From Treponema sp. OMZ 790 (GTDB lineage: Bacteria > Spirochaetota > Spirochaetia > Treponematales > Treponemataceae), in NCBI RefSeq assembly GCF_024181285.1, contig NZ_CP051201.1, positions 2,542,001 through 2,606,000 of the forward strand: a stretch of 64,000 bases of DNA, read 5' to 3'. The notes under the pieces are model-generated. The model did no database searches. It was not told where the DNA came from and saw only the letters and a list, made by a program, of their open reading frames with translations. Positions within the stretch are counted from its first letter, which is position 1. Each line of letters starts with the position of its first letter. Below are positions 17,781 through 26,829 of this stretch, in pieces. The translations under genes and the position numbers were made by a program.

Positions 17781-19172
17781 TTATACATTTTTTAAATATT
17801 CGGCAACGAGCAAGCCGCATTCCAACTGTATGGATACCAGCTTTTTAATGGGGACAACACTATACTTAATATTGGCTTCCAATTCGTCGCTTAATACCTG
17901 GAGTTTCTTTTCCGCTGCGTTAAATTCATTAGATAAAGCTTTTCCTTTTTCTTTATTTTCCTCCTTTGCTTTTCTCATTTTAAAAAGCTCTGTTTCATTG
18001 GCTCTTGTTAAAAGGCCGAAAGACAACATCTTATAAAATTTTTTAATCCATTCATTGTCAAATTTTTCTGCAACCGTAGCATTCTTTTTACTGTAATTTT
18101 CATCTTCGTAAGTCATTTTAACGGCAGCATCATAATCATCCTGTCTTCCGGTAAAAGCATCTAAGGCAAGCAAAAATGGATTATTTTTAGCCATATACTT
18201 TCTTGTCTTTTCTAAAGAATCCAAAATGAACGCTTCGCTTTTTCTGTTTTCCTCTAAAGATTTTCTCACTATCTCACCTCGGTTTTCTCCGCTGTCCGAT
18301 AGGTCAATAATCTTTTCGCTATAAAAATACGGAAGTTCAGTCAACATTGTAAAAGATTTATATTTTTCTCCGGCATAGTCTGCGCTGCATGTTCCGACAC
18401 CAATTGCTTTTGGAATATCTTTTACACCGTATTTTTCCAAGTAGTCGTAATTATCGCGAATACCGAGTTCTTTATAAATTGCAGGAGCAAAGGCTTTGCA
18501 GTATGGAGCTTCAGGTTCCCCCAAATTTAACGGAACATTTTGTTTTTTTGCCGCTTCTTTTAAGCTGCCGTATACTTTTGGAATATCGCGCGATAAATAC
18601 CAGTAGACCCCGCCAAACCCTGCGTTGTGAAGCGAATAAATGAATCGGGGTTTAATTTTATCAATTAGATTCATCATTGCAATAGTTTCGGGAATAGACT
18701 TGGTAAATTTCAATTCCTTGTATTCTATCGGGAATGTCCAATCCACTTGCTGATGTCCTGCAGGCCTAAAAAAATTTCTTGCGTAGTTATAAAGCGTAAA
18801 TGGCCCCTTAAACCAGCCTTCATTCAGTCTGGTCCCATCAGAATCCCAAGCTTTTACAATATACCACGTGTAATCCAGTTCATCTCGGAGCTTTTTATTT
18901 TCAGCCAATTCTTTTGTAAAATAATCCAGCATCATAGTACCTATAGGTTCATTCGGATGAGGAAGACCAAAAATAAGGGCATTTTGCCTTCCTTTTCCTA
19001 TTTTTAACCCTATAATTTTATCGCCGTCTCTGGTCGTCCCGAATTCGAACTCTTCCACTATGGCGGGATATTGTTTTGCAAGGGCTTTACTTGCCGAATT
19101 CATTTCATCGACAGTCATAAACTCTTTATAATCGGGTACCCTGTTGATAACATCTTCAAATATTTTATTCAC
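17781..19172 (-). CDS. M14 family zinc carboxypeptidase
   Basis: Predicted metallocarboxypeptidase. The zinc site is read as HPNEP (H-x-x-E) plus the later His in YSLHNAG, and the general-base Glu as LTELPYF. Residues 330-460 are a helical extension with an acidic/basic coiled-coil character, unusual for small M14 enzymes. No signal peptide is seen, so a cytoplasmic role trimming imported peptides is likely. It is the last gene of the opp operon, 17 bp behind the binding-protein gene, with a GAAGGGTAATAAAGTGA ribosome region. Regulation should follow the opp promoter and TetR protein. Confidence 0.8.
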   Translation of the reverse strand: MNKIFEDVINRVPDYKEFMTVDEMNSASKALAKQYPAIVEEFEFGTTRDGDKIIGLKIGKGRQNALIFGLPHPNEPIGTMMLDYFTKELAENKKLRDELDYTWYIVKAWDSDGTRLNEGWFKGPFTLYNYARNFFRPAGHQQVDWTFPIEYKELKFTKSIPETIAMMNLIDKIKPRFIYSLHNAGFGGVYWYLSRDIPKVYGSLKEAAKKQNVPLNLGEPEAPYCKAFAPAIYKELGIRDNYDYLEKYGVKDIPKAIGVGTCSADYAGEKYKSFTMLTELPYFYSEKIIDLSDSGENRGEIVRKSLEENRKSEAFILDSLEKTRKYMAKNNPFLLALDAFTGRQDDYDAAVKMTYEDENYSKKNATVAEKFDNEWIKKFYKMLSFGLLTRANETELFKMRKAKEENKEKGKALSNEFNAAEKKLQVLSDELEANIKYSVVPIKKLVSIQLECGLLVAEYLKNV

Positions 19173-19189
19173 TTTATTACCCTTCCCTG

Positions 19190-20773
19190 TTATTTCACTT
19201 TTTCAGTAAATGTATATTCTTGCCAACCCCATTTTCCTGTTCCGTCTATAGGTAAATTTTTAAAATTTACTGAATTTGCATCGTAGGATGCAAACCCTAC
19301 TATAGGAATAAAAGGTAAATCTTCGGCTAAAATTTTTTGGGCTTCTTTATAAATTGCAGCTCGTTCTTCTTTATTACCTACAGTCAAGCCTTTTTTACAT
19401 AGCTCATCAAACTTTATATTGGAATACCCGCTCCAATTATTGGACTCACCTGTTCCATATCTGGAATAAAGAGCTGCAGGATCAGGCCCCATAAAACCAC
19501 CTTGAAGTTCCATTATAAAATCTTTATTTGTTCCAACCTTGTCCGCCCATGCATTAAATTCTGAAACATTTACTTTTAATTCAATGCCGGCTTTTGCAAG
19601 TGTCGCCTGCATTAATTTTGCTGCATCGGGATATCCTCCGCCCTCAAAAACTTCTATTTGTAAGCCGCGTACAAAAAATCCGTCTTTATCAGCCTTGTAT
19701 CCTGCATCCTGCAAAATTTTTCTTGCAACATCAATATTAAACTGAGGAGATGCATTTTCCGTATTGCTTAGCCATTTTATAAATTCAGGATACATAGCAT
19801 ACTCAGGTTTTTGCACTCCATCAAAAATTTTATCGGAAATTTCTTTTTTGTTTATTGCACTTGCAATCGCCCTTCTTAAATGTACATCCTTAACTTTTTC
19901 ATTCCTCATATTGAATATAATACGCATCGGTGACGGATATTCATTGAATACCAGTCTAAGCTGAGGATTTGCTAAAAGTTCCCTATTGTTTGCAGCCGGC
20001 ACATTTTCCAATACATCTATCTCTCCGTTTACAAGAGCTTGTACAGCCGTAGCATTATCAGGAATCATCGTAAAAATCACATTGTCTACTTTCGGAGCTC
20101 CCATAAAATAATTTTTGTTTGCTTCAAGCGTAACCGATTCGCCCTGTTTAAACTTTAAAAGTTTAAAAGGTCCCGAGCCTATGGGCATTTCTTTGGTTGC
20201 AATATTATCTTCCCATTCCTGTCCGTTATCAAAAATATGCTTCGGGAGAACGAATGACGCATACCAGCCGAGGTTTGCCACAAGCGATACATCCGGGTAT
20301 TTTAATTTAAACACGACCGTCTTACTATCTTTTACAACTATCTTGTCAATGATTTGAAGCCTCGAATACAACAAATATGTATTTTTCTTTGCAATATAAT
20401 CAAAAGTATATTTTACATCGTCGGCCGTTACCGGTTTTCCGTCATGCCATTCCGCCGTGTGAAGATAAAACGTTATTTCTTTTCCATCGGGTGAAATATC
20501 CCATGACTCGGCTAAATCCGGTATAATATTTTTTGATGCATCCAATTTAACCAACCGGTTAAATATATTTTGGAAAATCGGATACCCGTTGTCATCGGGC
20601 AGGCTGTCCGGATTCCAACTCATCGGATCTCCGCCGGCTCTTACAATTATAGTCGTTTTTTCCGTTGCTTTTTTACCGGTTCCCATTTCTGCCTCATTCT
20701 TACTGCATGAAATTACCAATACAGTAACCGTCAAGACCGCTGCCGTAAGCAGCATTGCGATTCTTTTTTTCAT
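19190..20773 (-). CDS. oppA: Peptide ABC transporter substrate-binding lipoprotein (family 5)
   Basis: Extracytoplasmic receptor that delivers peptides to the OppBCDF complex. The N-terminus is a lipoprotein signal peptide ending in VLVISC, so the mature protein should be acylated at that Cys and tethered to the membrane. The rest matches the SBP_bac_5 fold (DGKEITFYLHTAEWHDGKPVT-type region near 95-115). Length 527 aa is usual. Its position after the ATPase genes and before the carboxypeptidase gene suggests import followed by peptide trimming. Peptide rather than nickel or dipeptide specificity is inferred from context. Confidence 0.88.
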   Translation of the reverse strand: MKKRIAMLLTAAVLTVTVLVISCSKNEAEMGTGKKATEKTTIIVRAGGDPMSWNPDSLPDDNGYPIFQNIFNRLVKLDASKNIIPDLAESWDISPDGKEITFYLHTAEWHDGKPVTADDVKYTFDYIAKKNTYLLYSRLQIIDKIVVKDSKTVVFKLKYPDVSLVANLGWYASFVLPKHIFDNGQEWEDNIATKEMPIGSGPFKLLKFKQGESVTLEANKNYFMGAPKVDNVIFTMIPDNATAVQALVNGEIDVLENVPAANNRELLANPQLRLVFNEYPSPMRIIFNMRNEKVKDVHLRRAIASAINKKEISDKIFDGVQKPEYAMYPEFIKWLSNTENASPQFNIDVARKILQDAGYKADKDGFFVRGLQIEVFEGGGYPDAAKLMQATLAKAGIELKVNVSEFNAWADKVGTNKDFIMELQGGFMGPDPAALYSRYGTGESNNWSGYSNIKFDELCKKGLTVGNKEERAAIYKEAQKILAEDLPFIPIVGFASYDANSVNFKNLPIDGTGKWGWQEYTFTEKVK

Positions 20774-20791
20774 TTTCTCTTCTCCTATTAT

Positions 20792-21769
20792 TTATAATTT
20801 ATGACAAGCAGCACTGTGCCCTTCATACAATTTTTTAGTGTCCGGATAAGAACCGAAACATTCATCCGTCGCCATAAAACACCTCGGTGCAAAATAACAC
20901 ATATCTTTTGGGTCAATCGGAGTTGGCGGCTCTCCTTGTATAAAAATTTTTTCGGTTTTTTCCGTAGGGTCGGACGAACCGCAGTTTGATATTAAAACTT
21001 TTGTATACGGATGTTTGGGATTTTTGATTATATCATCAGCATCTCCATATTCTACAATACGCCCTAAGTACATAACAGCAATTTTATCCGAAATATACCG
21101 TGTTAAACTTATATCATGGCTGATAAAGACAATAGTTGCATTATATTGCTTTTTTAAATTAAGAAGCATATTTATAATATCTGCCCTAACCGATACATCC
21201 AGCATTGAAACGGGTTCATCGGCAATTATAAATTGCGGTTTTAATAGCATTGCGCGTATAATCGAAATTCTTTGTAATTGACCGCCCGATAATTGATGAG
21301 GATACCGTTTTAAAAAATCGGCTGCAGGATGTAATCCTCCGTTTTCCAATTCCGTTATGAGAATCTTTTTTCTTTCAGCATCATTTTCTGCAATATTGTG
21401 TATTTTTAACGGACGCAATAATATTTCTTCTATGGTATTTTTCGGTGTAAAGGAATCATACGGGTTTTGAAATATAATTTGCACTAATCTTCTAAAACCT
21501 TTAGAGTCGTTTTTCATTATCTGCTTTGTTGAAAGTCCATCTATATATACATCGCCGTCCGTCGGCTCTTCCAACCGGCTTAATATTCTTCCTAATGTAG
21601 ATTTTCCGCAGCCGCTTTCGCCGATTAAACCCAAAATTTCACCTTGTTTTAATTCCAAGTTGATATTATCAAGGGCTTTAACAAATGAACGGCTTTTTGT
21701 AAATAATGATTTTCCTTTTTTTACCGGATAAAATTTTTTTATATTTTGAATACTGATAAATTCTTTCAT
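20792..21769 (-). CDS. oppF: Peptide ABC transporter ATP-binding protein OppF
   Basis: Second ATPase of the peptide importer. Walker A GESGCGKST, signature LSGGQLQRI, Walker B FIIADEPVSMLD and the H-loop (IVFISHD) are visible. The C-terminal oligo_HPY region carries CYFAPRC. The start at 21769 (MKEFISIQN) follows AAGGAGGCGGCAAA and its ATG overlaps the oppD stop as ATGA, so the nine extra N-terminal codons of the longer ORF are rejected. Confidence 0.92.
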   Translation of the reverse strand: MKEFISIQNIKKFYPVKKGKSLFTKSRSFVKALDNINLELKQGEILGLIGESGCGKSTLGRILSRLEEPTDGDVYIDGLSTKQIMKNDSKGFRRLVQIIFQNPYDSFTPKNTIEEILLRPLKIHNIAENDAERKKILITELENGGLHPAADFLKRYPHQLSGGQLQRISIIRAMLLKPQFIIADEPVSMLDVSVRADIINMLLNLKKQYNATIVFISHDISLTRYISDKIAVMYLGRIVEYGDADDIIKNPKHPYTKVLISNCGSSDPTEKTEKIFIQGEPPTPIDPKDMCYFAPRCFMATDECFGSYPDTKKLYEGHSAACHKL

Positions 21770-22734
21770 TTTGCCGCCTCCTTGTAAAGATGACAATACA
21801 CATCCCCGTCTTTAAATTCGGTTTTCTGAGGTTTATGGGATTTGCATATATCCATTGCATTCTTACAACGCGGAGCAAAGATGCATCCTTTGTATTGCTG
21901 CGATAAATCGGGAATAAAGCCTTCTATGGATTTAAGCGGTTTTTTTTCTCCGTACAAGGAGGGAAAGGATTCTATAAGCGCTTTGGTATAAGGATGTTTA
22001 GGATTTTTTAAAACGGTTTCCGTAGATCCTATTTCCATTAATTCTCCTGCATACATAATTCCTACTTTATTACATGATTGCGAAACAACACTTATATCAT
22101 GAGTAATCATAATACGAGTCATATTCATTTCGGTTTCGAGCTTAACTATTTCATCCAATATTTGTCCCTGTGTAACCGTGTCCAGAGCCGTCGTAGCTTC
22201 ATCTAAAATTAAGAGCTTAGGCGAAAACAATAGACTGATTGCAATCGATATGCGCTGCAGCATTCCGCCGCTTAGCTCATGAGGATATAAATTATAAACA
22301 CGGCTGGAAAGATTAACCAGTGAAAATAAATACAATGCCCTCTCTTTAATTTTCTGAGACGGAGCATCTGGATAATGGACGCGGTAAATATCTTCTATTT
22401 GTACGCTGATTCTATGCACAGGACTTAATGCATTCATTGATTTTTGAAACACGACAGAGATTTCTTTCCATCGCAGTTCGTTATATTGCCGGTCAGTTAA
22501 TTCCAATAAATTTTTTTTATCGAATTCGACGCGTCCTGTAATAGCTGTACTGCGGGCGGGTAATAACTTTAAAAGCCCCATAGCTAATGTAGACTTGCCG
22601 GAACCGGATTCACCTACAATTCCCAGCGAGTCTCCTTGATTCAGCATAAACGAAATATCTTTTACAGCATAGACATTTTTATGTTTGTTTTTGTATGTTA
22701 TATTTATTTTTTCTAAGTTTAAAACGGCTCCCAT
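21766..22734 (-). CDS. oppD: Peptide ABC transporter ATP-binding protein OppD
   Basis: First ATPase of the importer. Walker A GESGSGKST, signature LSGGMLQRI, Walker B LLILDEATTALD and H-loop MITHD are all present, and the C-terminal oligo_HPY motif reads CIFAPRC. The reading frame starts 2 bp after oppC stops, consistent with translational coupling, and ends overlapping oppF by 4 bp. Confidence 0.92.
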   Translation of the reverse strand: MGAVLNLEKINITYKNKHKNVYAVKDISFMLNQGDSLGIVGESGSGKSTLAMGLLKLLPARSTAITGRVEFDKKNLLELTDRQYNELRWKEISVVFQKSMNALSPVHRISVQIEDIYRVHYPDAPSQKIKERALYLFSLVNLSSRVYNLYPHELSGGMLQRISIAISLLFSPKLLILDEATTALDTVTQGQILDEIVKLETEMNMTRIMITHDISVVSQSCNKVGIMYAGELMEIGSTETVLKNPKHPYTKALIESFPSLYGEKKPLKSIEGFIPDLSQQYKGCIFAPRCKNAMDICKSHKPQKTEFKDGDVYCHLYKEAAK

Positions 22735-22736
22735 AT

Positions 22737-23591
22737 TTACCTGCCTCCGCTTGATATGTTTTTCGGGTTTAAGATATGATTTAATCCGTCACCTAAAAGA
22801 TAAAATGTAGTTACCGTTACTACGATCCCTATCCCTGCAAATGTCGATATCCACCATGCGGTTGTGATATATGGCTTTCCCTGATATATCATTTGCCCCC
22901 ATGAGATAATATTCGGATCTCCCAATCCTAAAAAAGAAAGACCTGCTTCAGTTAAAATAGCATTAGACATTCCGACCGTAGTGTTCGCAATTACGGGAAA
23001 GATGCCATTCGGAATAATATATTTAAATAAAATTTGCCTGTTATTTTCTCCGAGAGCTTTTGCTGACTTAACATATGTGCGTTCGCGTATCGAAAGGGCT
23101 TGAGCTCGCATTAATTTTGCATTACTCGGCCATGTTGTAATTCCGATAACCACCATTACATTATAAATGCTGCTCCCGAAAAGAGCTATAATCAATAGAA
23201 TTAAAAAGAAAGTGGGGAGCATCATAAAAATATTTATACATTCGGATATTATTTGATCTACTTTTCCTCCAAAAAATCCTGCTATCCCGCCGATTATTAC
23301 GCCGAGGATTCCCGATATTAAGGCTGAAATGACCGCAACTTTTAATGATGTCGCTGTTCCGTAAACAATCATACTGAAAACATCTTGCCCCATATGGTTG
23401 GTTCCTAAAATATGCCCATTTTCTCCTAAGCCGGATAGAATATCATCTCCATACTCATAAGGATTAAAATTTGTAATCTGAGATGCAAATGCTATGATTA
23501 CCAACAGTACGAAAAGACAGATTAGACCCAACCGCATTTGCTTATCGGAATAAGAAGCTTTACACAGTTCCCGTATTTTTTCGATTTTCAT
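22737..23591 (-). CDS. oppC: Peptide ABC transporter permease OppC
   Basis: Inner-membrane permease subunit with an N-terminal OppC_N segment (about 1-75, one helix) and five further helices. The cytoplasmic coupling motif region reads RTYVKSAKALGENNRQILFKY, the EAA-loop type contact with the ATPases. Length 284 aa is normal. Lies between oppB and oppD with gaps of 12 and 2 bp. Confidence 0.92.
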   Translation of the reverse strand: MKIEKIRELCKASYSDKQMRLGLICLFVLLVIIAFASQITNFNPYEYGDDILSGLGENGHILGTNHMGQDVFSMIVYGTATSLKVAVISALISGILGVIIGGIAGFFGGKVDQIISECINIFMMLPTFFLILLIIALFGSSIYNVMVVIGITTWPSNAKLMRAQALSIRERTYVKSAKALGENNRQILFKYIIPNGIFPVIANTTVGMSNAILTEAGLSFLGLGDPNIISWGQMIYQGKPYITTAWWISTFAGIGIVVTVTTFYLLGDGLNHILNPKNISSGGR

Positions 23592-23603
23592 AATTCATCT
23601 CCC

Positions 23604-24566
23604 TTAATACCTGATTCTGGGATCTACTATTGCATACACAATATCTACAACCATCATCATAACAGCGATTGCAATACTCATAATGAGATAAATACCCATT
23701 AAAACGGGATAATCTCTTTGATTAATGGCATTTAATACAAGCCTTCCCGTTCCCGGCCATGCAAAAACAATTTCGATAAGAGCTACACCTGTAATTAAAT
23801 ATGCCAAAGATATGCCGAAAACAGTAATTGTAGGTAAAATTGCATTTTTAAAAATATATTTTCTAAAAATCTTCTTTTCACTCATTCCCACAGCCCTTAA
23901 TGTCATAACAAAATCTTCATTTGTTACTTGTAGAACTGAAGATTTTGCAATTCTGAAATATAGCGGAAGTTCTATTAATACTAAAGTTGTTATAGGTAAA
24001 ATTAAGTGGACAATTACATCTTTTACATATTTAATTCCTGAATACTCAGCTCTGGGGTCGGTCATTCCGAATGTCGGCAGCCATTTCAATTTTGTAGAAA
24101 ATAAAATAATCAGCATTAATGCCAGCCAAAAAGACGGTAAAGCGTTTAAAACATAGTTTATACCCGATAAGCTTACATCAATAAAACCTCCTTCTTTTCG
24201 AGCAGCGACTATTCCCACAGCCGTACCAAGAAGAAGCGATATAACTGCAGCTGTAAGTACAAGAAGGATTGTAGGCCCTATTTTCTCTAAAATCATTTTT
24301 GAAACGGGTTTATTGTATATAATTGAAATTCCTAAATCTCCTGTTGAAATATTTTTTAAATATCGGAAATATTGCTCATATAGAGGCTTGTTTAAGCCAT
24401 ATTTTTCTTCAAGAGCTTTAGTTTGCTCAATATTATCGGTTTCTTTTCCCATCATAGTCTTAATGGGATTGCCGGGGGCAATATTAATAATTATAAAATT
24501 AATGGTAAAAACGACAATAATCGTTATAAAAGCTGAAAAACTCCTTTTCAAAATATACTTTTTCAT
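23604..24566 (-). CDS. oppB: Peptide ABC transporter permease OppB
   Basis: First gene of the operon and first permease subunit, 320 aa with about six membrane helices. The N-terminal sequence MKKYILKRSFSAFITIIVV and the EAA-type loop EDFVMTLRAVGMSEKKIFRKY are typical. The TAGGTGG ribosome site lies about 4 bases upstream of the ATG. Expression is probably driven by the promoter at 24644-24672 under TetR control. Confidence 0.92.
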   Translation of the reverse strand: MKKYILKRSFSAFITIIVVFTINFIIINIAPGNPIKTMMGKETDNIEQTKALEEKYGLNKPLYEQYFRYLKNISTGDLGISIIYNKPVSKMILEKIGPTILLVLTAAVISLLLGTAVGIVAARKEGGFIDVSLSGINYVLNALPSFWLALMLIILFSTKLKWLPTFGMTDPRAEYSGIKYVKDVIVHLILPITTLVLIELPLYFRIAKSSVLQVTNEDFVMTLRAVGMSEKKIFRKYIFKNAILPTITVFGISLAYLITGVALIEIVFAWPGTGRLVLNAINQRDYPVLMGIYLIMSIAIAVMMMVVDIVYAIVDPRIRY

Positions 24567-24619
24567 TAAGCCACCTACTCATAAAAAAATCTTAAAACAA
24601 TCACATTCCTATAATGCAT

Positions 24620-24635
24620 AGTGAACATGTTCACT
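24620..24635. promoter_or_regulatory. Perfect 16-bp palindrome, probable TetR operator of the opp operon
   Basis: AGTGAACATGTTCACT is a perfect inverted repeat located just downstream of the opp -10 box, covering about +2 to +17 of the transcript. Adjacent divergent TetR regulators usually bind such sites and block initiation. Binding is inferred from position and symmetry. Confidence 0.75.
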
Positions 24636-24643
24636 TTAAGAAA

Positions 24644-24672
24644 AGTATAACACGGTTTTAAATGGCTGTCAA
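24644..24672 (-). promoter_or_regulatory. Sigma-70 promoter of the opp-carboxypeptidase operon
   Basis: Minus-strand TTGACA (24667-24672) and TATACT (24644-24649) with a 17-bp spacer. The transcript should begin near 24637, immediately before the palindromic operator, leaving a leader of about 70 nt ahead of oppB. Confidence 0.85.
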
Positions 24673-24766
24673 CAAAAAAAATAAAAATATTGCTTTTTTT
24701 GCTAAATTATTATACAATGTTAGTTAATGTCAAACGTATATCAAATTATTGGAGAATCTCAGAAAA

Positions 24767-25414
24767 ATGCCTAAATCCACTTTTTTAAAATTATCCGATG
24801 AACGGAAAGAAAAATTACGTAAAATTATATATAATGTGTTTATAAAAAAAGATTATGAATCTATTTCAATAAGAGATTTAGTAAAAGAAATGGATATATC
24901 CATAGGTAGTTTTTATAAATATTTTGATGATAAGGCGGAAATGTACCTATTTTTCTTCTCTGAGATAGAAAAGAAAATTTTTGACGAGGAAAAAAGACGG
25001 AATGCGTCTTTTTTTTATCCGGCGAAACTGCTTGATCTGCATGAAATTTTGACTCAGGAAGAGATAGATTTCAGTTCTTCATGGTTGAATGTTCCCGAAG
25101 AAGTATTGTATAGATTTTATTTTAAAGGACATGCGAAACAGCTTTATCGCTCAATTCTTGATGAGCTTATCGAAATGCAGCAAAAGTCGCAGCTTAATCC
25201 GAATATTAAGGCAAATATAGCATACCATATAATAATTACGTCAATGTTCAGTTTTATGTTATACATAAAAGAAAATAAAATCATGGATAAGAAAGATTTC
25301 TTTAGTAGAAAAACAACTTATTATCAAACGGTAATTTTACCGGGTATATTATCCGAAAAATATTATAAGCAAAAATATTCTAAAAATGCAATAAAAAGTG
25401 AGATTATATTATAA
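24767..25414 (+). CDS. TetR/AcrR family transcriptional regulator
   Basis: N-terminal helix-turn-helix (about residues 12-55, SIRDLVKEMDISIGSFYKYF) with a ligand-binding helical C-terminus of about 160 aa. The ATG at 24767 (MPKSTFLKL) is preferred over the TTG at 24749 because the GGAGA ribosome site lies between them. It is divergent from the opp operon, the classic arrangement for a local repressor, and the palindrome at 24620-24635 is its likely operator. The inducer is unknown; a peptide or amino-acid-related ligand is a guess from context. Confidence 0.88.
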   Translation: MPKSTFLKLSDERKEKLRKIIYNVFIKKDYESISIRDLVKEMDISIGSFYKYFDDKAEMYLFFFSEIEKKIFDEEKRRNASFFYPAKLLDLHEILTQEEIDFSSSWLNVPEEVLYRFYFKGHAKQLYRSILDELIEMQQKSQLNPNIKANIAYHIIITSMFSFMLYIKENKIMDKKDFFSRKTTYYQTVILPGILSEKYYKQKYSKNAIKSEIIL

Positions 25415-25575
25415 AAATATCTCAAACTACCGTAATGAGTTTTTAAACGGAACTACTCAAACATAGCGATAAAATTTTATATATTTATCCCAACCAGTTG
25501 TAATTTTTTTAATAAATATTAACATATTATAATAAATATAGAGTTACTTAATCTAAATCATTTTGGAGTATGATT

Positions 25576-25647
25576 ATGAACAATTTGCCTAAGGGTTTTG
25601 AGAGTTTGGCTGAAGCTCAACAGAAAAAAATCTATAATCCTACATAA
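25576..25647 (+). pseudogene. 23-codon ORF, possible 5' remnant of a 2-hydroxyacyl-CoA dehydratase family gene
   Basis: A TTTTGGAGTATGATT ribosome site leads into an ORF beginning MNNLPKGFESLAEAQQKK and stopping at TAA soon after. The start resembles the N-terminus seen in 2-hydroxyacyl-CoA dehydratase (HgdB/HgdC-like) proteins, from memory of the family. If so, only the first codons remain. It could equally be an unrelated short peptide. Confidence 0.3.
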
Positions 25648-25702
25648 AAAATAAAAAGTCAATAGATATATTAGGAATTTTATTAATTTATTAAAATTTA
25701 TA

Positions 25703-25731
25703 TTGACTCTTTTACAATATCATAGTATCTT
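25703..25731 (+). promoter_or_regulatory. Promoter of the ABC substrate-binding protein gene
   Basis: TTGACT (25703-25708) and TATCTT (25726-25731) with a 17-bp spacer, 31 bp upstream of the start codon. Confidence 0.6.
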
Positions 25732-25762
25732 GAAATATCTAATTATAATTTTGGAGGGCAAA

Positions 25763-26779
25763 ATGAAAAAAATTATTTTTGCTGCACTATTTTTATTGCT
25801 TGCAAGTACCCTTGTATTTGCAGCCGGTTCTTCCGAAAAAGAATCAAAGGAACTTTCGGGAAAAACATTGAACGTGGTTGCAACAAGTGCTTACAAGGAA
25901 CTCTTTGATGCATTTACTGCAAAAACAAACGTAAAAGTTGAATTTCTTTCGATGTCGAGCGGAGAGGTTTTAGCAAGAACAAGGGCAGAGGGCAAATCGA
26001 TGGCTGATGTTTGGTTCGGAGGCGGAATTGATGCCTTTATGGCAGCAAAGGCCGACGGCCTTTTGGAAAACTATATTTCTCCCAACTCTAAAGATATTCC
26101 TGCACAATATAAGGATCCGGACGGAGCTTGGATTGCAAAAGGCATTACCGTTGTAGGCTTTATCGGAAACAAGGATGTCTTAGCCGAAAAAAATCTTCCC
26201 ATGCCAAAAACTTGGGCTGAGCTTGCCGATCCCAAATACAAGGGAGAGGTTATTATGAGTGATCCTTCAATTTCGGGTACGAATTACGGCGCTGTAAAAG
26301 GCTTACTCGATCTTTTCGGCGAAGAAAAAGGCTGGGCTTATTGGGAAAAAATAAACGCAAATATTCCTTTTTTGGGAAAGAGAGGAAAGGATCCGCAAGA
26401 AAAAACAGCTCAGGGTGAATTTGCAGTTGGCATTATTCCTGCAGATGAAAAAGCTTTTAAACTTGCAGACGATAAAAACCTAATTGTAGTATATCCCGAA
26501 GACGGAATCCCATGGGTACCGGAAGGAACTGCAATCTTTAAATCATGTCCGAATCTTGATGCGGCAAAGGCTTTTATCGATTTTATGCTTACAAAAGAGG
26601 CTCAGGAAATTATCGCAAGGCTTGACGGAAAAGATTCCGCTCAAATTGTAAAGCCGGGCATTAAGGGGCTTTCATTAGGCTTGCCGAAAGATAAGCTAAT
26701 AAAGGAAGATTTAAGCAGCTTCGGAAAAGACAGGCAAAGAATCTTAGATAAATTTGCTTCGTTAAGACCGAAAAACTAA
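25763..26779 (+). CDS. Iron/phosphonate-type ABC transporter substrate-binding protein
   Basis: Periplasmic binding protein of the FbpA/AfuA-like class. The N-terminus MKKIIFAALFLLLASTLVFAAGSSEK is a signal peptide without a clear lipobox Cys. Fold-typical segments include ADVWFGGGIDAFMAAKADGLLENY and the C-terminal SCPNLDAAKAFIDFMLTKEAQE. The start at 25763 follows GGAGGGCAAA; the 20-codon upstream extension begins inside the promoter. Its cognate permease and ATPase genes are probably those at 28883-31477, 2.1 kb away. Ligand (ferric iron, phosphonate, polyamine or sugar-phosphate) cannot be fixed by reading. Confidence 0.85.
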   Translation: MKKIIFAALFLLLASTLVFAAGSSEKESKELSGKTLNVVATSAYKELFDAFTAKTNVKVEFLSMSSGEVLARTRAEGKSMADVWFGGGIDAFMAAKADGLLENYISPNSKDIPAQYKDPDGAWIAKGITVVGFIGNKDVLAEKNLPMPKTWAELADPKYKGEVIMSDPSISGTNYGAVKGLLDLFGEEKGWAYWEKINANIPFLGKRGKDPQEKTAQGEFAVGIIPADEKAFKLADDKNLIVVYPEDGIPWVPEGTAIFKSCPNLDAAKAFIDFMLTKEAQEIIARLDGKDSAQIVKPGIKGLSLGLPKDKLIKEDLSSFGKDRQRILDKFASLRPKN

Positions 26780-26783
26780 AGAA

Positions 26784-26829
26784 AAAAAACAATCACCGGT
26801 TTAATATAAAAAATCGGTGATTGTTTTTT
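26784..26829. terminator. Bidirectional terminator between convergent genes
   Basis: A 15-bp inverted repeat (26784-26798 with 26815-26829) has an A run on its left and a T run on its right, so it can terminate the binding-protein transcript and the opposing ABC transporter transcript. Confidence 0.88.

Larger units (their letters stand above)
25415..25762. other. Intergenic region, AT-rich
   Basis: About 350 bp between the TetR and binding-protein genes. It holds a 23-codon ORF (25576-25647) and the promoter of the binding-protein gene (25703-25731). Nothing else was recognised. Confidence 0.6.
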
